Source: Coprinellus micaceus
Lineage: Eukaryota; Basidiomycota; Agaricomycetes; Agaricales; Psathyrellaceae
NCBI GenBank assembly: GCA_951394405.1
Contig: OX596335.1
Location: 4,836,001-4,900,000 of the forward strand
Direction of reading: 5' to 3'
DNA length: 64,000 bases
In this document: positions 1-11,700 of the stretch, piece after piece
How positions within the stretch are numbered: position 1 is the stretch's first letter
Layout: every line of letters begins with the position of its first letter
Program-made: the position numbers and the translations under genes
The notes under the pieces: model-generated
Seen by the model: the letters and a program-made list of their open reading frames with translations, nothing else
The model's database searches: none
Told to the model about the DNA's origin: nothing

Positions 1-826
1 CTGGGAGCGTGACGTTTGTTTCGATGATGGACTTGCCAATGCCGAAGAGGGAAAGGGTGGTGAGGGACTCGGCCGTCCAGACGCTGATCGTGGGGTTCAC
101 AGTCGAAGGGGCCTCGGGGGTTTCAGGGGCGAGCTTCCTGAAGAGGTTCTCGAAGTTGGTGGACAGCGTGTGTAAGGCAGCAACACCTGTTGCTGGGATT
201 CGAAGGAGGCGGATGAGGGGTGAATCGGTGGGAACATTGACATGCAGCTGCTCCCATCGAGAGGATGTCGGTTCTAGAATCACCGCGAGATCTTCGTGGA
301 CACCCAGCCATTCTTGAAGCGAAGAAGAGTTGATAGGGTCCGCTGTCACTTCAATCGATAGCCCAAGTGAAGCCGACCTCTCGATATAGGCTGATACCCT
401 CTCCAACCTCGCCTGGGATACCGCTTTCGCTGGAGCAGTACGGCGTTCGCGGATGTGCGCCCTGACCGTCGTCCACATCAGCGGAGTGTCCAAGGCCAGC
501 TTCCGCCACCTGCGAGAGACATGGCTAATGGCGATCGGCGAGAATCTGAAGTGACCGCTACCGGCGAGGAAGATTCGAATAAGGGTGTCGTCGGTGAGTC
601 GGCGGAAAGAGGATATGATGGCCTTGTGCTCATCGATGTACTGGGTATGTTCGTCGAGCTGACCTTGCAGGCCCTGTGCTTCCTTCGCCAACCGTTCCAA
701 TCTCGCGCGGATTTCGCTCGCCGCCTCCCCTCGATCCGCGATCAGCGCTGCGATGCCGTCTGCGTCAAGAGCTGAAGGGGGGCCGTTGGTGTCAAAGTAG
801 CTCGAGAAGGGGGATTCGGAAGTCAT
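1..826 (-). CDS. F-box-like protein, 5' part (runs off left edge)
   Basis: A continuous reading frame runs leftward from an ATG at 826 to the window edge. It is homologous throughout to the F-box-like genes at 6008-7987 and 44214-46094. The shared N-terminus begins MTSESPFSSYF and is followed by an acidic, coiled-coil-like stretch. Next comes the F-box-like segment (RRLTDDTLIRIFL, then ISHVSRRWRKLALDTP), the usual agaricomycete variant that links an SCF ubiquitin ligase to a leucine-rich substrate-binding part. The start is chosen by homology with the 44214 gene. An in-frame ATG at 859 would add 11 residues. No intron is seen in the visible part. The C-terminus lies outside the window. The substrate is unknown. 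Confidence 0.8.
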   Translation of the reverse strand, partial: MTSESPFSSYFDTNGPPSALDADGIAALIADRGEAASEIRARLERLAKEAQGLQGQLDEHTQYIDEHKAIISSFRRLTDDTLIRIFLAGSGHFRFSPIAISHVSRRWRKLALDTPLMWTTVRAHIRERRTAPAKAVSQARLERVSAYIERSASLGLSIEVTADPINSSSLQEWLGVHEDLAVILEPTSSRWEQLHVNVPTDSPLIRLLRIPATGVAALHTLSTNFENLFRKLAPETPEAPSTVNPTISVWTAESLTTLSLFGIGKSIIETNVTLP

Positions 827-960
827 GGATGTGGTGGATACGACAGAGCAGTACTTCATCGATGCGTCCGTAATATACCACCGGACTCTCTATCGCGCAT
901 CGGAGATCGAAGTGTATGCATTATCTTATCCCTCGGTCTCCTGACCAGTCACGCGCAGGG
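826..960 (-). promoter_or_regulatory. Conserved 5' leader of the F-box-like family
   Basis: Upstream of the ATG lies GGTATATTACGGACGC (reverse strand of about 866-881). The same block, 10-16 bases long, occurs upstream of the F-box-like gene at 7987 (about 8026-8040), upstream of its remnant near 34009-34020 and, slightly altered, upstream of the gene at 44214 (about 44157-44172). A TTATC-rich block follows 40-60 bases further upstream in several copies. The sequence could be a core promoter or simply conserved duplicated DNA. No transcription start can be assigned. Confidence 0.45.
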
Positions 961-1397
961 GCCTTTGACGGCGACTAGCTGAGTAGCTCGACTACTCTGG
1001 TACCTTCATGGGTGATTACTTTATACATAATCTCTCGGTACATAGGCGTATGCTTATGGATTTGAAGATAATTTTATTCGGGTTAAGAGGGCCCAGCGTG
1101 CACCAATGGGTGCTACCGCCTACAGACCTCCTGCGCGTGGGTGGGTCGGACAGGTGTCCGCTTCCCCTTTACCCTTTCTAGAGGGACTCAAACCCCACAA
1201 TTGGTACTAGGCTTAATATGCTCTGTTCATTTACGCCTCAACGAATAAGACTCATCGCCCGAACCGTGCACGAAAGCCTATTTAACGTTCGCAGTTCAAT
1301 CCCAGCTACCGATATAACCTACACGTAGCGTCGGAGCTTCAATCAAGCCCTTTCTTCCCATCTTTCACCGCTCCCCACATTCGCACCCCTTTGAACG

Positions 1398-3062
1398 ATG
1401 TCTTCCCCTCACACCATCTCTAGCTCAATGGAAGGGAAGGATCCTCGACCTCCCGTTCACCTGGGCGACAACCCTGACCCCAGTTTGAACTCTGCCCTTA
1501 ACGATGTTCCAGACGATGTCCTACTAGCCTTCTTCAAAGCCGCACTCGACCATAAAGGCTTTCCCTCGGTGACCATATCACACGTGTCTCGTCGCTGGCG
1601 CGAGCTTGCGATCACTACGCCTGCCTTATGGTCCAAGATTGTCATCGCCCCCGATGTCGAAGGCCACCCTCGCCATCTTGACGTGAATGATCCAGCAGCA
1701 CTCCCAACGGAGGATATGGCGCTCCGTGACGAAAAGGAAAAAGGGTGGAAGGAGGGTCTTGAGAGGATCCCGAGGAGGGTCGCCGTGTATCTCCATCGTT
1801 CGGAGAACAGCCCGCTTCATCTATCCCTTAAAACTAGCGAGCGGCGGTACTCGGAGTACGCCTCTGATGTGGAGCAACTGCACAAATCATTGGTCCAACT
1901 CCTTCAACCCTCCTCTCCTCGCTGGGAGTCCGTCGACCTCGATATATCAGTGCAAGACTTCTCTTCCCCTCTTCTTCCCTTACTTCAGATCACGCCTGAT
2001 CGCATGTCGAACGTGAGGTCGCTTCGCATGACAGCAGAGTGGCGGATCGACATAGAATGTGCAATGTATTTCTTCCCCATGGACGTTCAGAGCCCCCATA
2101 TGGGGACCCCTCTTGCTAGCACCGTCGGAGCTTTGCGCAGTGCCTCCCTCGCCAGCTTGGAGATAGTGAGCACGGCGGCGCAAGCAATCGGGAAACTCCC
2201 TGCCCCTTGGGCGATGCTCAATCATCTCTCCATCGGGAGCGGGGGCGTGCCAAGGCTGTTCACCCAGCTCGATGCCTTGAAGATCATGCTCAACTGCCCT
2301 AACCTAGTTGACTGTAGTCTTGAGTTCCACGAGGTGTGCGACTTGTGCTTCCCCATGGACTTTCTACCTCCTCAGCCGCTCCCGAATCAGCTGGTCACCC
2401 TCCCCAACCTCCGATCGCTGAACCTCTCCGGTGAGAACCCAAATGCGCAGGGGCTACCATCTAGGCTGACTCTCCCTTCTCTGGCATCCCTATCCATCGA
2501 CCATTCGAACCACGCGTACCCTCGGGATGCTGCGAGGAGTCCACAAGTCGAATGGGTCAAGGAATATGGAAATCAACTTTCCAACGTCACCCTTGACTAT
2601 TCTTCATTAGCGCCGTCTGCACTTCTCTACTGCCTCCAAGGCATTCCCAACGTTGTCAACCTCAGGTTGCTCGGAACCCCCAGCGTTGTCGAGGAGGAGG
2701 GGGGGTTAGATATATCCCATCGTACGCGTGGCGCTGCAGTCATTGACGATGACCTCGTTTCCCGGTTCACCCCAGGGTTCGACGGTGGTGATGGGCACGC
2801 GGAAGTTGAGGCGTGCTTATGTCCTAGGCTCAGAAGATTCGAGTGCAGGATGGGGTCCACGGAGCAAAGCGAGGGGGCATTCTTGAAGATGGCGCTGGCA
2901 AGGTACGGAGATGGAACGAAGCGGATGAGAGGGTCCGTGCGCCGGATTGAGGAGGTCGTCTTGAGCTACAACCGCCCCCGCTCGGTCGACATCGAGAAGG
3001 AGCTGAAGGAGTGCGGCGTTGATACGTTCCGTCTCGCTCTCAAGACATCTTATATCTACTGA
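1398..3062 (+). CDS. F-box-like/leucine-rich protein
   Basis: Single-exon gene of 554 aa with an ATG at 1398. An F-box-like motif lies at about residues 34-85: VPDDVLLAFF, then ISHVSRRWRELAITTPALW. The rest has the irregular leucine-rich pattern of agaricomycete F-box proteins (ANLRSLNLSG-like and LTLPSLASLSIDHS segments). It is diverged from the MTSESPF family but shares several blocks with it, such as SRLTLPSL and the C-terminal CPRLRRFECRMG. It is divergently transcribed from the gene ending at 826, with 571 bp between them. Its probable role is substrate recognition for an SCF ubiquitin ligase. The target is unknown. Confidence 0.8.
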   Translation: MSSPHTISSSMEGKDPRPPVHLGDNPDPSLNSALNDVPDDVLLAFFKAALDHKGFPSVTISHVSRRWRELAITTPALWSKIVIAPDVEGHPRHLDVNDPAALPTEDMALRDEKEKGWKEGLERIPRRVAVYLHRSENSPLHLSLKTSERRYSEYASDVEQLHKSLVQLLQPSSPRWESVDLDISVQDFSSPLLPLLQITPDRMSNVRSLRMTAEWRIDIECAMYFFPMDVQSPHMGTPLASTVGALRSASLASLEIVSTAAQAIGKLPAPWAMLNHLSIGSGGVPRLFTQLDALKIMLNCPNLVDCSLEFHEVCDLCFPMDFLPPQPLPNQLVTLPNLRSLNLSGENPNAQGLPSRLTLPSLASLSIDHSNHAYPRDAARSPQVEWVKEYGNQLSNVTLDYSSLAPSALLYCLQGIPNVVNLRLLGTPSVVEEEGGLDISHRTRGAAVIDDDLVSRFTPGFDGGDGHAEVEACLCPRLRRFECRMGSTEQSEGAFLKMALARYGDGTKRMRGSVRRIEEVVLSYNRPRSVDIEKELKECGVDTFRLALKTSYIY

Positions 3063-6007
3063 AGAGGCGAAGTCCTGCAGACTTCTGAAGCGTGGCGGAG
3101 AGGAGAACTCGATGAGGGATTGGGTAGGTTGGGGATGTCAGTAGAACTTGTATCGGGGGGCGGGTATGGGTTTCTGTAAGTATTGAATTTACGTCATGAA
3201 TAGTGCTTCCTGTACACGCATTTCAACTTCTGGATGGGCTCACCGTATTCGCTTGTCGCTACGCGCTGCATTCGTCTTTTCTCCTGTAAAGCCGTAGAAT
3301 GAGGATACAAAAGGTCATGGTCGATTTGACTCTCGTCCAAGACGGAGACGGGTACGAACACATGGTATAAGGTCCACACGGTACTCAAATATCTCAAGAG
3401 CAGAATAGAAATAGTCCAGGGGGAGACATAGAAACCCGGTCGATGGGAATAGGCGATGATCAGGTCCGACAGCACGACGACATAAGCCGTAATCTGGAGC
3501 CTTCATCCTGAACATCCTCTTCTCCCATCCTACTACTGGGTGGCCCCCCTCCTCTTCTCTCCACCGCTCGTGGTCGCTACGACCTGCGAACGCAGTCATC
3601 ATGACATGGCCCACTCGTGCCTCACTCAGCTTTGGCCAAGGCCACGCACTAGCGGGTGTTGTGTCCCAATTGAGGAAGAGACCAAGCCGGTGCGGGGCGC
3701 GCTCTGATCCCATCGCGTCGTGAGGGTCTGGCGAGCTGCCCTTTGGATGTGAAACCTTGCTGGTTTCAGTCGGGGCGCAGGTAAGGGTATCCACTGAACG
3801 TGCCTTAGTGTGACTTGAAAAGGGAAGTAAGAGTCCGGACATTAGGGTGGAGTGCAGACGATGGGAGGAATTAGGATAGGAGGGGCTCATCGAGAGAGAA
3901 TGGGTGACACTACAAAGGGGAGAAATGGGGAAGATGACTGAGCCATACCTCGTGACATACCTTCGGCAGATGCGCTCCGATTTGGGGACACATTCAAGCA
4001 TATAGCTCGATCGCCTGAGCCGATTTGAATCGTCCAGTCCGTCGGCCCAGGATATTAGACCCATTCCTCGATTCGGGGAATCCAGGGATACGGTGTGGAA
4101 GGGGCAAGGAAGACCAACGGTGGGGTAAACGGGTATGCATGCAGGCGGAAGATGGGGTGAGACGAGGGTGTGATGTCAGATCCCGGAACAGGGAGGATAA
4201 GGAAGGGGGAGATAATGCGGTAGAGGGAGAGATGGGAAGCGATATCCAGCACGGGCAAGGGTGAATGTCATTTGAAGGGTTCGCTCATCCAGCTTAAATG
4301 TCGAATCCCTCTCTTCCAAAAAGCTTGCATCCAATCCCATCCTCGCGATGTACTGGCACCCTAGCCTTATATTGCGGAGACAGGTTCCGACGGTCGTGGA
4401 TGCAGAATCGGGGGGTTGCTTAGTTTATACATGGTCGTGGTTGGGTGGTGAGGCGAGGTAGATGTGGCTGGATGGTGTCGGGAGCCTGGGGAAATCTTCC
4501 TCTCCTCGCCGAACCGTGTGTCAAACTTTCCGGGTGGGAGGAAACATCCGCGTAGCGGCGAATGCCGTTCGCGGTGCTAACAACCAAGTCGAGCTAGTGC
4601 TGGAGAGCGATCACAAATTGGCGAAGGAGGCTACTTCGATCGTCGAAGGAATGAACGGATGCAAAGTCGAAAGAGATATTGAGCAGCTCAGAACAAAAAG
4701 CCAAAAGTCACGCACCATACGTGAGTGTTGGAGGTGTAGTTGCTGCGAAGCATGGTGACTCCGAGTCCGCCTAGGCACTTCTGGAGCTAACATTCCCATT
4801 GTTTACGGGCTTCACGACTGGCGTCGTATTAGAGTAAGGTTGAGAATTGTGAAAAAGGCACGCTGCGATGTGGAGAATCGCCCGCCCTAAGCTACGAAGG
4901 GGGGTGCGGTGCTTTGAGGTGGTGGAGCAAAAGCAAAAATCGAAGGAACGGCAATCCAGTGACCCGGCCGAATCGGAGCGCGCCAAGGGAACCAAACCGG
5001 ATCAGATTCACAGTTAGGGGTCCGCGAAAAAAACCATTCCAACCCCCTCCGGACTATCGACGGCGTTTTACCACACTCTTTCTCGCCGTCGTATAGCCTA
5101 TCTCACCACGCTTCTTACGGTTTAGGACAGCTTGTGCATATGTCATGGAGCATGACGGCCGGTACTAACCCACGCAAGTTCGCGAATATACACTTCTCTA
5201 TACTATACAGAGGTGAGGAAACGTATCGGAGCCACATCTAGCGTATCACGCTGTTGCGTCCAATGGGAGGATTCTTGACAGAAGGTGGGACATAGGGAGG
5301 AGATTATGATAGTTTGCTCTTAGGGGCGAATGTCTGCGAGGTGCTGGCCATTCCGGTCTCTTACACGTTTGGCGCGTGCAAGAGACTCGGAGGCAACTTT
5401 GAACCAGTCACTTGGTTCTTGCAGGGGCTAATAAACGCGCATTGGCTGGTGCAAACATCGATTTGTCCTGGAGCAAGGGATGATCGAAACCTTACGCTGA
5501 CCCATGATATCCACCCCGACACTGCTCAGATAAGTGTTAATACGAGCGCCCGTGTATTTAGAATCGTTATCAATTTCACAAGTGTGAGCGCATGAAGTGG
5601 TGTGAAGAAGACTTCTGCAGAGTGATTTTTTTCTCCCTTTCCCGTTCCACGCCGGAGGAAGTGAGTTTACGGGCACCCCTCAATCGAAAGGTCACACCGC
5701 CAGTTCGATGTAGTTGGAAATTGGTATATGTACACAGAGCGTCGTAGGCGAAGGCACGGGACAACAGCAAGGTAGATAGTAAGGAAGGTGCAAGAGTGGA
5801 GGATAGCAAGACACAAGTCGACAGCAGAATACAGGTTGAGGCGGGGCGCAGGCTAATAACACGGCACAGGGCGAGAGGATGGCATAAGAGTATCACAATA
5901 ATGAAGGTAGGCGATGATAACGAGGAAAAGGACGAAAGAAGAAGGTCGAGTTCAGACTTGCGAACGGATATGAAGATTACCAGATATGACTCCGTCTACG
6001 TCTCCGA
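3063..6007. other. Long stretch without a convincing gene
   Basis: The longest open frame here is 249 codons on the minus strand (3315-4064, ATG at 4064). Its composition is ordinary and I recognise no domain. It contains plausible splice signals (a GTATGT-like donor near 3953 and an AG near 3812), so it might be part of a spliced gene or a decayed one. Other frames are short and inconsistent. No inverted or direct terminal repeat was found that would mark this stretch as one element. Confidence 0.4.
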
Positions 6008-7987
6008 CTAGGACGCCATACCCTCGTAGATACTCTCCATCAATCTTAACTCAGAATGTTCAGTATAAAGGACATCAAGGGCCATACCCCTGGCATCCAC
6101 AGCACGATTTACCTCCTCCACAATGTCCAGCCACCCCTCCGTCTGAGGTTTCTCATAGGAAAACATGAGAGCAACCTTGTCGATTCGACTAACGCCCCCT
6201 GGAAGTTCCAGTTCTATCCCGTCCCCGTACCTGGCAAGAATGAATTCTATGAAAGCCTTCTCGCTACGCTCGCCGGGGCCCAGGGTGCAGAAGAATTGTT
6301 GCAACCTGGGGCAGAGGCACACATCCTCCCAGTCGGCGCTGCCGTCCGCTTCAGCATCTTCATCGAAGCGTGTGGCGAGGCTCTCGAGCATTTTGTTGTC
6401 ATCGAGGCGTGGGGTGAGAGTCTCAGGGATATGGTGGTCATCGAAGCGTGGGGTGAGGCTTTCAGGGATGCTGTTGTCATCGGGGCGTGGGGTGAGGCTC
6501 TCGGGAATGTTCAGGTCATCGAAGCGTGGGGTGAGGCTCTCGAGGAGGTTGTCGTCAATGAGTGCGGAGTAGGGGCCATTCTCGTCGTTTTTGGGCATGA
6601 AGGGGTAAATAGTATGATATGCCCTCCCAATCATTGAGAGGCGAGTAACGTTGGGCAAGCAAGCTAGACAATAGGCCAGGGCAGATTGAGTGATGGAACC
6701 GTAGTCGAATGACACATCAAGCAGCTGATCGCCGAAGCGATCGAGCCATTGTACAAGAGCAGACTCTTCTTCAGAGGCCGGGTAGGTCGCCCTGTTGAAC
6801 ATGGTGCTGAGTTTTGTGAGCGATGGGAGGGTGAGCCTTGATGCCATGCCCCTCGTCGCCACCTCGGACCCGTTAAGATCTAACCGGTATAGTTTGGGCA
6901 CGATAATCTCCCCCAAAGGGCGTTTCTGGAGGGATTTAGGGAACACATCTTGGCCGACAGGGTCGAAGAAGGTAAGGGAGCATTTCTCGAGGTTGTTGCA
7001 TGCCGCAAGGATGGGGATGACATGATGCTGGCTGAATCGAGCACTGGCCGACGGACGAAGACGAAGGTTCGTTAGCATAGACCAATTGACCGTGAGGGCG
7101 ACATTCGCCTCGACCATGGATTGGTCCATGCCTTGTATCGATAGAAAGGTGAGGGATTGGGCATTGCGGAGGTTGATCATGGACTCAGGTGGAGGTGCAG
7201 CGGGATCCGGAGTGTGTACCTTTCGGAACCAGGGCTCGAGGTCGATCGTTAGTGACTGTAAGGAAACGCCGCTCGAGCCTGGGAGCTGGAGCAAGCGCAT
7301 GAGGGGGGAGTCGCTCGGCACATTGACGTTGAGCTGCGTACACCGGGAGATGCTGGGTCCCAGAATATCTGCGAGATGTTCGTGGACGCCCACCTTGTGT
7401 TGACGCGAAGTGGGATGGATGGGGCCGGCTTTCACTTTGATATATAGACTAAGCGCCCCCGACCGCTGGAGATAGGCTGATACCTTCTCCAATATGGCCC
7501 GGTCTTCTTCCTTCGAGGTGCCCAACTGAGCCTGGAAATGTGCAGACACCACCTCCATTATGGGCTTGTCTCTTCGATCCGGCATATCCATCGGGGTTTG
7601 AGTGCGCCCATCTACGTTTACAGCGATTGTTGTCCACATCCAAGGTATGTTCAAAACCAGCTTCCGCCACCTGCGAGAAACGTGGCTGATGGCGATCGGT
7701 GAGAATTCATAATGGGAACGACTGGCAAGAAAGATTCGAACAAGGGTGTTGTTGGAGAGTCGGCGAAAAGAGGATATGATGGCCTTGTGCTTATCGACGT
7801 GGTGTGTGTGCTGATCGAGCTGACCTTGGAGGGTCTGTACTTCCTTCACCAAACGTTCCAACCTCGCACGAATCCCGCTCGCCGCCTCCCCCCGATCCGC
7901 GATCAGGGCTGCGATGCCGTCAGCTTCAAGAGCTGAGGGGACGTTATTGCTGTTGAAGTAGCTCGAGAACGGGGATTCGGATGTCAT
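6008..7987 (-). CDS. F-box-like protein with an internal 13-residue repeat
   Basis: Single-exon gene of 659 aa from the ATG at 7987, chosen because it matches the start of its paralogs. An ATG at 8017 is also in frame and would add 10 residues. Order of parts: MTSESPFSSYF start, a coiled-coil-like region, the F-box-like motif (RRLSNNTLVRIFL and ISHVSRRWRKLVLNIP), then leucine-rich irregular repeats and a conserved CLCPRLQQFFC block. Near the C-terminus five tandem copies of a 13-residue unit (SLTPRFDDxxIPE) are encoded by a 39-bp minisatellite that the paralogs lack. It is probably an SCF substrate receptor with unknown targets. Confidence 0.85.
   Translation of the reverse strand: MTSESPFSSYFNSNNVPSALEADGIAALIADRGEAASGIRARLERLVKEVQTLQGQLDQHTHHVDKHKAIISSFRRLSNNTLVRIFLASRSHYEFSPIAISHVSRRWRKLVLNIPWMWTTIAVNVDGRTQTPMDMPDRRDKPIMEVVSAHFQAQLGTSKEEDRAILEKVSAYLQRSGALSLYIKVKAGPIHPTSRQHKVGVHEHLADILGPSISRCTQLNVNVPSDSPLMRLLQLPGSSGVSLQSLTIDLEPWFRKVHTPDPAAPPPESMINLRNAQSLTFLSIQGMDQSMVEANVALTVNWSMLTNLRLRPSASARFSQHHVIPILAACNNLEKCSLTFFDPVGQDVFPKSLQKRPLGEIIVPKLYRLDLNGSEVATRGMASRLTLPSLTKLSTMFNRATYPASEEESALVQWLDRFGDQLLDVSFDYGSITQSALAYCLACLPNVTRLSMIGRAYHTIYPFMPKNDENGPYSALIDDNLLESLTPRFDDLNIPESLTPRPDDNSIPESLTPRFDDHHIPETLTPRLDDNKMLESLATRFDEDAEADGSADWEDVCLCPRLQQFFCTLGPGERSEKAFIEFILARYGDGIELELPGGVSRIDKVALMFSYEKPQTEGWLDIVEEVNRAVDARGMALDVLYTEHSELRLMESIYEGMAS
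6362..6556 (-). repeat. 39-bp coding minisatellite in the F-box-like gene
   Basis: Five imperfect copies of a 39-bp unit, with starts near 6362, 6401, 6440, 6479 and 6518, share the core ATCGAAGCGTGGGGTGAGG on the + strand. The period is a multiple of three, so the repeat stays in frame and lengthens the protein. Confidence 0.85.
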
Positions 7988-8402
7988 CGAGGTGGATGTG
8001 ACGGGAATGGATTCCATCGATATGTCGACCGTAATATACCAGCACACCTTTGGGTGTTCTGCGGAGATAGAAGCTTCGTCTTATCGCCCGGTCCGTTTGA
8101 TCACCTGCCTGGGGATGGATCGTTTGTGCGCTAATTCTGTATAACGGTCTTGCCCTTGGCCCTTTAGCGCGTCTATTTTCCCACTTGCACCTAGGGATGT
8201 TTAATTATAGCAATCACACCTCCCACCTAGAACATCAACCGATAAGGGGCCGTCATGTAGGCCAGTCCTTGCGTATTGAGTGTGTGTTCTTGATGTAGGC
8301 TTAAAATTGCGTTCTATATAACAGTCCATGGACTAGTTCTTCATCAGCTCACCTCTTACTCCCCCCCTATGATTACTATTGTAGAACGATGCAAGTATGA
8401 CC

Positions 8403-8508
8403 CACTGTAAGTGGGGAGAGTTCGATGTTAGATTGAAGGTAAGTAGGGTATACAAGATACGCACCTGTAAGTGGGGAGAGTTCGATGGGGACTCACCCAC
8501 TTACAGTG
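8403..8508. mobile_element. Miniature inverted-repeat sequence (106 bp)
   Basis: CACTGTAAGTGGG at 8403-8415 is repeated as its exact reverse complement at 8496-8508. Inside, a 23-bp direct repeat (CTGTAAGTGGGGAGAGTTCG plus ATG) occurs at 8405-8427 and 8465-8487, exactly 60 bp apart. No target duplication was recognised. It lies just outside the TIR of the large transposon and could be a separate MITE or part of that element's outer end. Confidence 0.55.
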
Positions 8509-8572
8509 TGGACTATATACTGTGGAGAACAATAGACATCAGGAAAAACCATTTTGATCCCCGGATGCCCTG

Positions 8573-8751
8573 GGAGTTTGGGGTCAAAATGATGACATGG
8601 CAGGGACTGCCCGGAGTTCCACGGGTGTTTGGAGGCTGTGTGGGGTGGCACAGGATAACATCAAAATCCTGTGGCAGCCTGGGAAGCCCCAGCATGCCCT
8701 GGGGAGCTCTGGGATGCCCTGAGGGCAGTATGGGCAACACAATGAACTACT
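8573..8751. repeat. Left subterminal repeats of the large transposon
   Basis: GC-rich sequence between the left TIR and the transposase stop codon. It contains several versions of GATGCCCTGGG and GGAGCTCTGGGATGCCCTG, which match the reverse complement of the CCCAGAGCA arrays at the other end. Confidence 0.6.
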
Positions 8752-11700
8752 CTACCAGATAGTCTGGTACATGTACTTACTGGCCCAATTATTGACCCAG
8801 AATGTATCCGCTATGTCTAATACATTGTCTGACCTCCACCGTCTCTCTTCCTCAGGCGGAATCTCTGAGTCCTTGAATACAGGAGTGAGCATGCAGCTCT
8901 GCCGAATATTGGATAGTGGAATAACTGCGCCTTGAGGTCGTCCTTGAGAGTCAAGTGCCTTGCTTACTCGGTACATTCCATGGTTTACATTTGCCTGAGA
9001 TGCCTGTCTTGAGTACCATTCGATGTATGCAAATGCACCTTGGGTTAAACTGGAAGGAAGTGGTTCACGCCGGCCTGGCAAGTCGATAGAGCGGGGAAAT
9101 TTGAAAATAACCTTGACTCTGGCAATACGTGTTCCTATGGGAAAGCTTGGTTAGTGAATCTGCAAGACGATGTTCAAGGTCAATACCTTCTAGCCCTGTT
9201 GCCTCTGCATCCTCTCCATCCATTACTACGACAGTGTCAAAGCGGCCATTCTTTGGGTGAGGGAAAGCTTTGACTGTATTGCTTTCATTGTCTTCATCAT
9301 GTAGAGAAGCGGGGCGGAAGCGGAACTGGGGAAAGACATCAACTTTGTCGATAGGAAGGTCAGCGCGCTCCAGCCTTTGTCGCCCTAGTTGGTGTCCCAG
9401 AAATGAGTTCAGGTACTGCTTGAGGTGAGCTCCAAATTGTGGTGCCTTGTGGATCTTTTCAATAGTGACGATAGATCGGTTTGGGGCAGGGGACTGTTTT
9501 GCAATAATGATGGGAGGAGCATGAGCAAGAGGGTTGTTAAATTTGGATTCTTCTGGCAGAGGCGGTGATATTTTGACGCAGAGGTTGAGAGCAAACATAT
9601 CGATCTTCTCCTGTCGTGATAACCAGTGAATCATCTGGGGAAACTCATCTCTCTGATTTGTTGCCCTCCACCCCTCCTTCGCGAAGTCGATATGAAGGCG
9701 CTCAAACATTTCAGTGTTGTAGTTGTCGGTGGTGCCAAAGAACTGAATGGATTCAATGTAGTGGACAAGGGAGTGGAATTTGGGTATATTGAGGGAGGGA
9801 TGGGCTTTGACGTCGATGAAGTATTTCTTGTTCGCCTGGAAACGGTCCAACGCATCTTTCATGTACTGAAGGGTTTGGTCGTCATGGGTAGGATACTGGG
9901 CGAGGAAGATGAAGTCCAAGAGGGCCTTGACTGCTTTGATGGCCTCTGGGGGAGCCCTACCAACCAGACATGGAATAAGAATCTTCGCCATATCTTTCCG
10001 CTCAGCCCCCGATATCTGTGAGAGTGCCGATATGCCATTCTTGAAGTGCCGCAAGCCTTGGAATTGGGGTAGTGAGCGGATACGCTGGTCGAGGCGCTTC
10101 TCTCCAACAACGCTCTGGCACCAGCCAATGACATGCTTGAAGACACCTTGATAGAGCTGGTGGAGTACGTCAGGGGTGAGGATGCGATGGATGTCGGTAT
10201 ATGGGAAATCCTTCCAGAATGGCGTATAAACACCACCTGTGACATCCTTCTCCAAGCACTTCTTGGCGAACTGATTTGTTGACCCATTGCTAGCCCTCTT
10301 GGCTTCCTGAATGACGTCTAGAGTCCAGTGAGGAGTGCGACGTGGCTTTGGTGTAGGATCTGCAAGGTTGTCAGCACTGCATTGGCATTTGGGACAGGTT
10401 CCTGATTTGCTGCAGGTGACCAAACACTGCTCAGGATAGTCGGCTACGTAGGACGAGAGAATGGGATGGACCTGGCGAACTTCCCCCACATGATTAACCA
10501 TCTCCACCCCAGACTTCCCTGCCTCTATGAGTGGAGCAAGAATATGCCTCATCGACTCGTGGAATACCCTCTGCATCTTGGACCGGTGTGCCGCTTCTGA
10601 CATCTCCGAGCGATCCATCTTATCCACTGATAGGTAGGCGATGAGAATGGCAGCATTGGATGAGGGCTTCCGCCGAAGGGATTTGGGAACATTGCCGATG
10701 GTGAGGTATACAGGATATGCTGATTTTCCTCCGGAGAACTGGGTGAGCTGAGTCTTGTCTGTGGCGATAATAATGGGCGCGACGGTTGCGTGGGCTGGAA
10801 GCTGAGACTAATTGTTCTGCTTGAGAGTGAAGCTGTGACAGCCAGTCTAGTTCACGCACCTGTAGAACATGCCACCACTTTGCCGTCCACATTTCGGAGA
10901 AGATTCTGTTGCTTTTGGAGTTATCGGAATAGACTTTCGAAGGCTTGTAGACCAGGTGTGGGCCAAGTTTGGGGTTCCTGAAGATGCTTTCAATTGCCTT
11001 GAGAACATCACGGTGACGGATAGTGAAAGTCATGGATGGATCATCGTGAAAACTGAGATGGGTTGTGGTCCACTCCCCTGCTTTATCTGGCTGAGCGTCG
11101 ACTATCTGATGCAGTCGTCGAACATTGTTGAATGACAATCCCAGCTTTTCTACAACCTAAAAGACAGTGTCAGATAAGAAAGAGAGTCAGGAAAAGCACG
11201 TACACCTGGAATCTCAAGTAGTCTATCAAACGCACTCTGCCCAACCTTCTCCTTCACCGCCCACTGAGCAATCCGCCAGTCCAACTCTGATGCAAAGGGA
11301 GCATACATGTTATCCTCATGTGATTCTCCGTCCATGACTGTATCACCATCGGCATCCTTGCTGGGAGTTTCTGAAGGGTGGCATCGGAGGGCTTTACCAG
11401 CATTGGGGAAGGGGAATTCAATAAACCGGGTGTCTTCGTCGTCTAGCAGGGCTCTTGATATAACCTGACCCAGTCTTTGTCTCTCTTCTTGTCGATGGGA
11501 TTGTGTTTGTGGTCCTGGATCTCCCAAGCCTGGGAGGAGTTCATATTCGTCTTGCTCAAAGGCTTCCAGAAAGCGGTCTAGGTTTTCGTGGTAATCCCAA
11601 TCTTCATCATCGTCAGACATGTCTTGAGGGTCTGGCCATGTTGGATCATGCCAATCAAGTGGATTGCTGCCTTGAGGTGGTGGTGTAGTTGAGGGAGAAG

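Noticed and set aside
3315..4064. 249-codon minus-strand frame
   Set aside because: No recognisable domain, no paralog in the window and possible intron signals inside. Kept only as a note under the intergenic stretch.
10620..11138. Separate 172-aa protein in the transposase region
   Set aside because: Its first two thirds are exon 2 of the transposase. The rest is read through an intron in the wrong frame.
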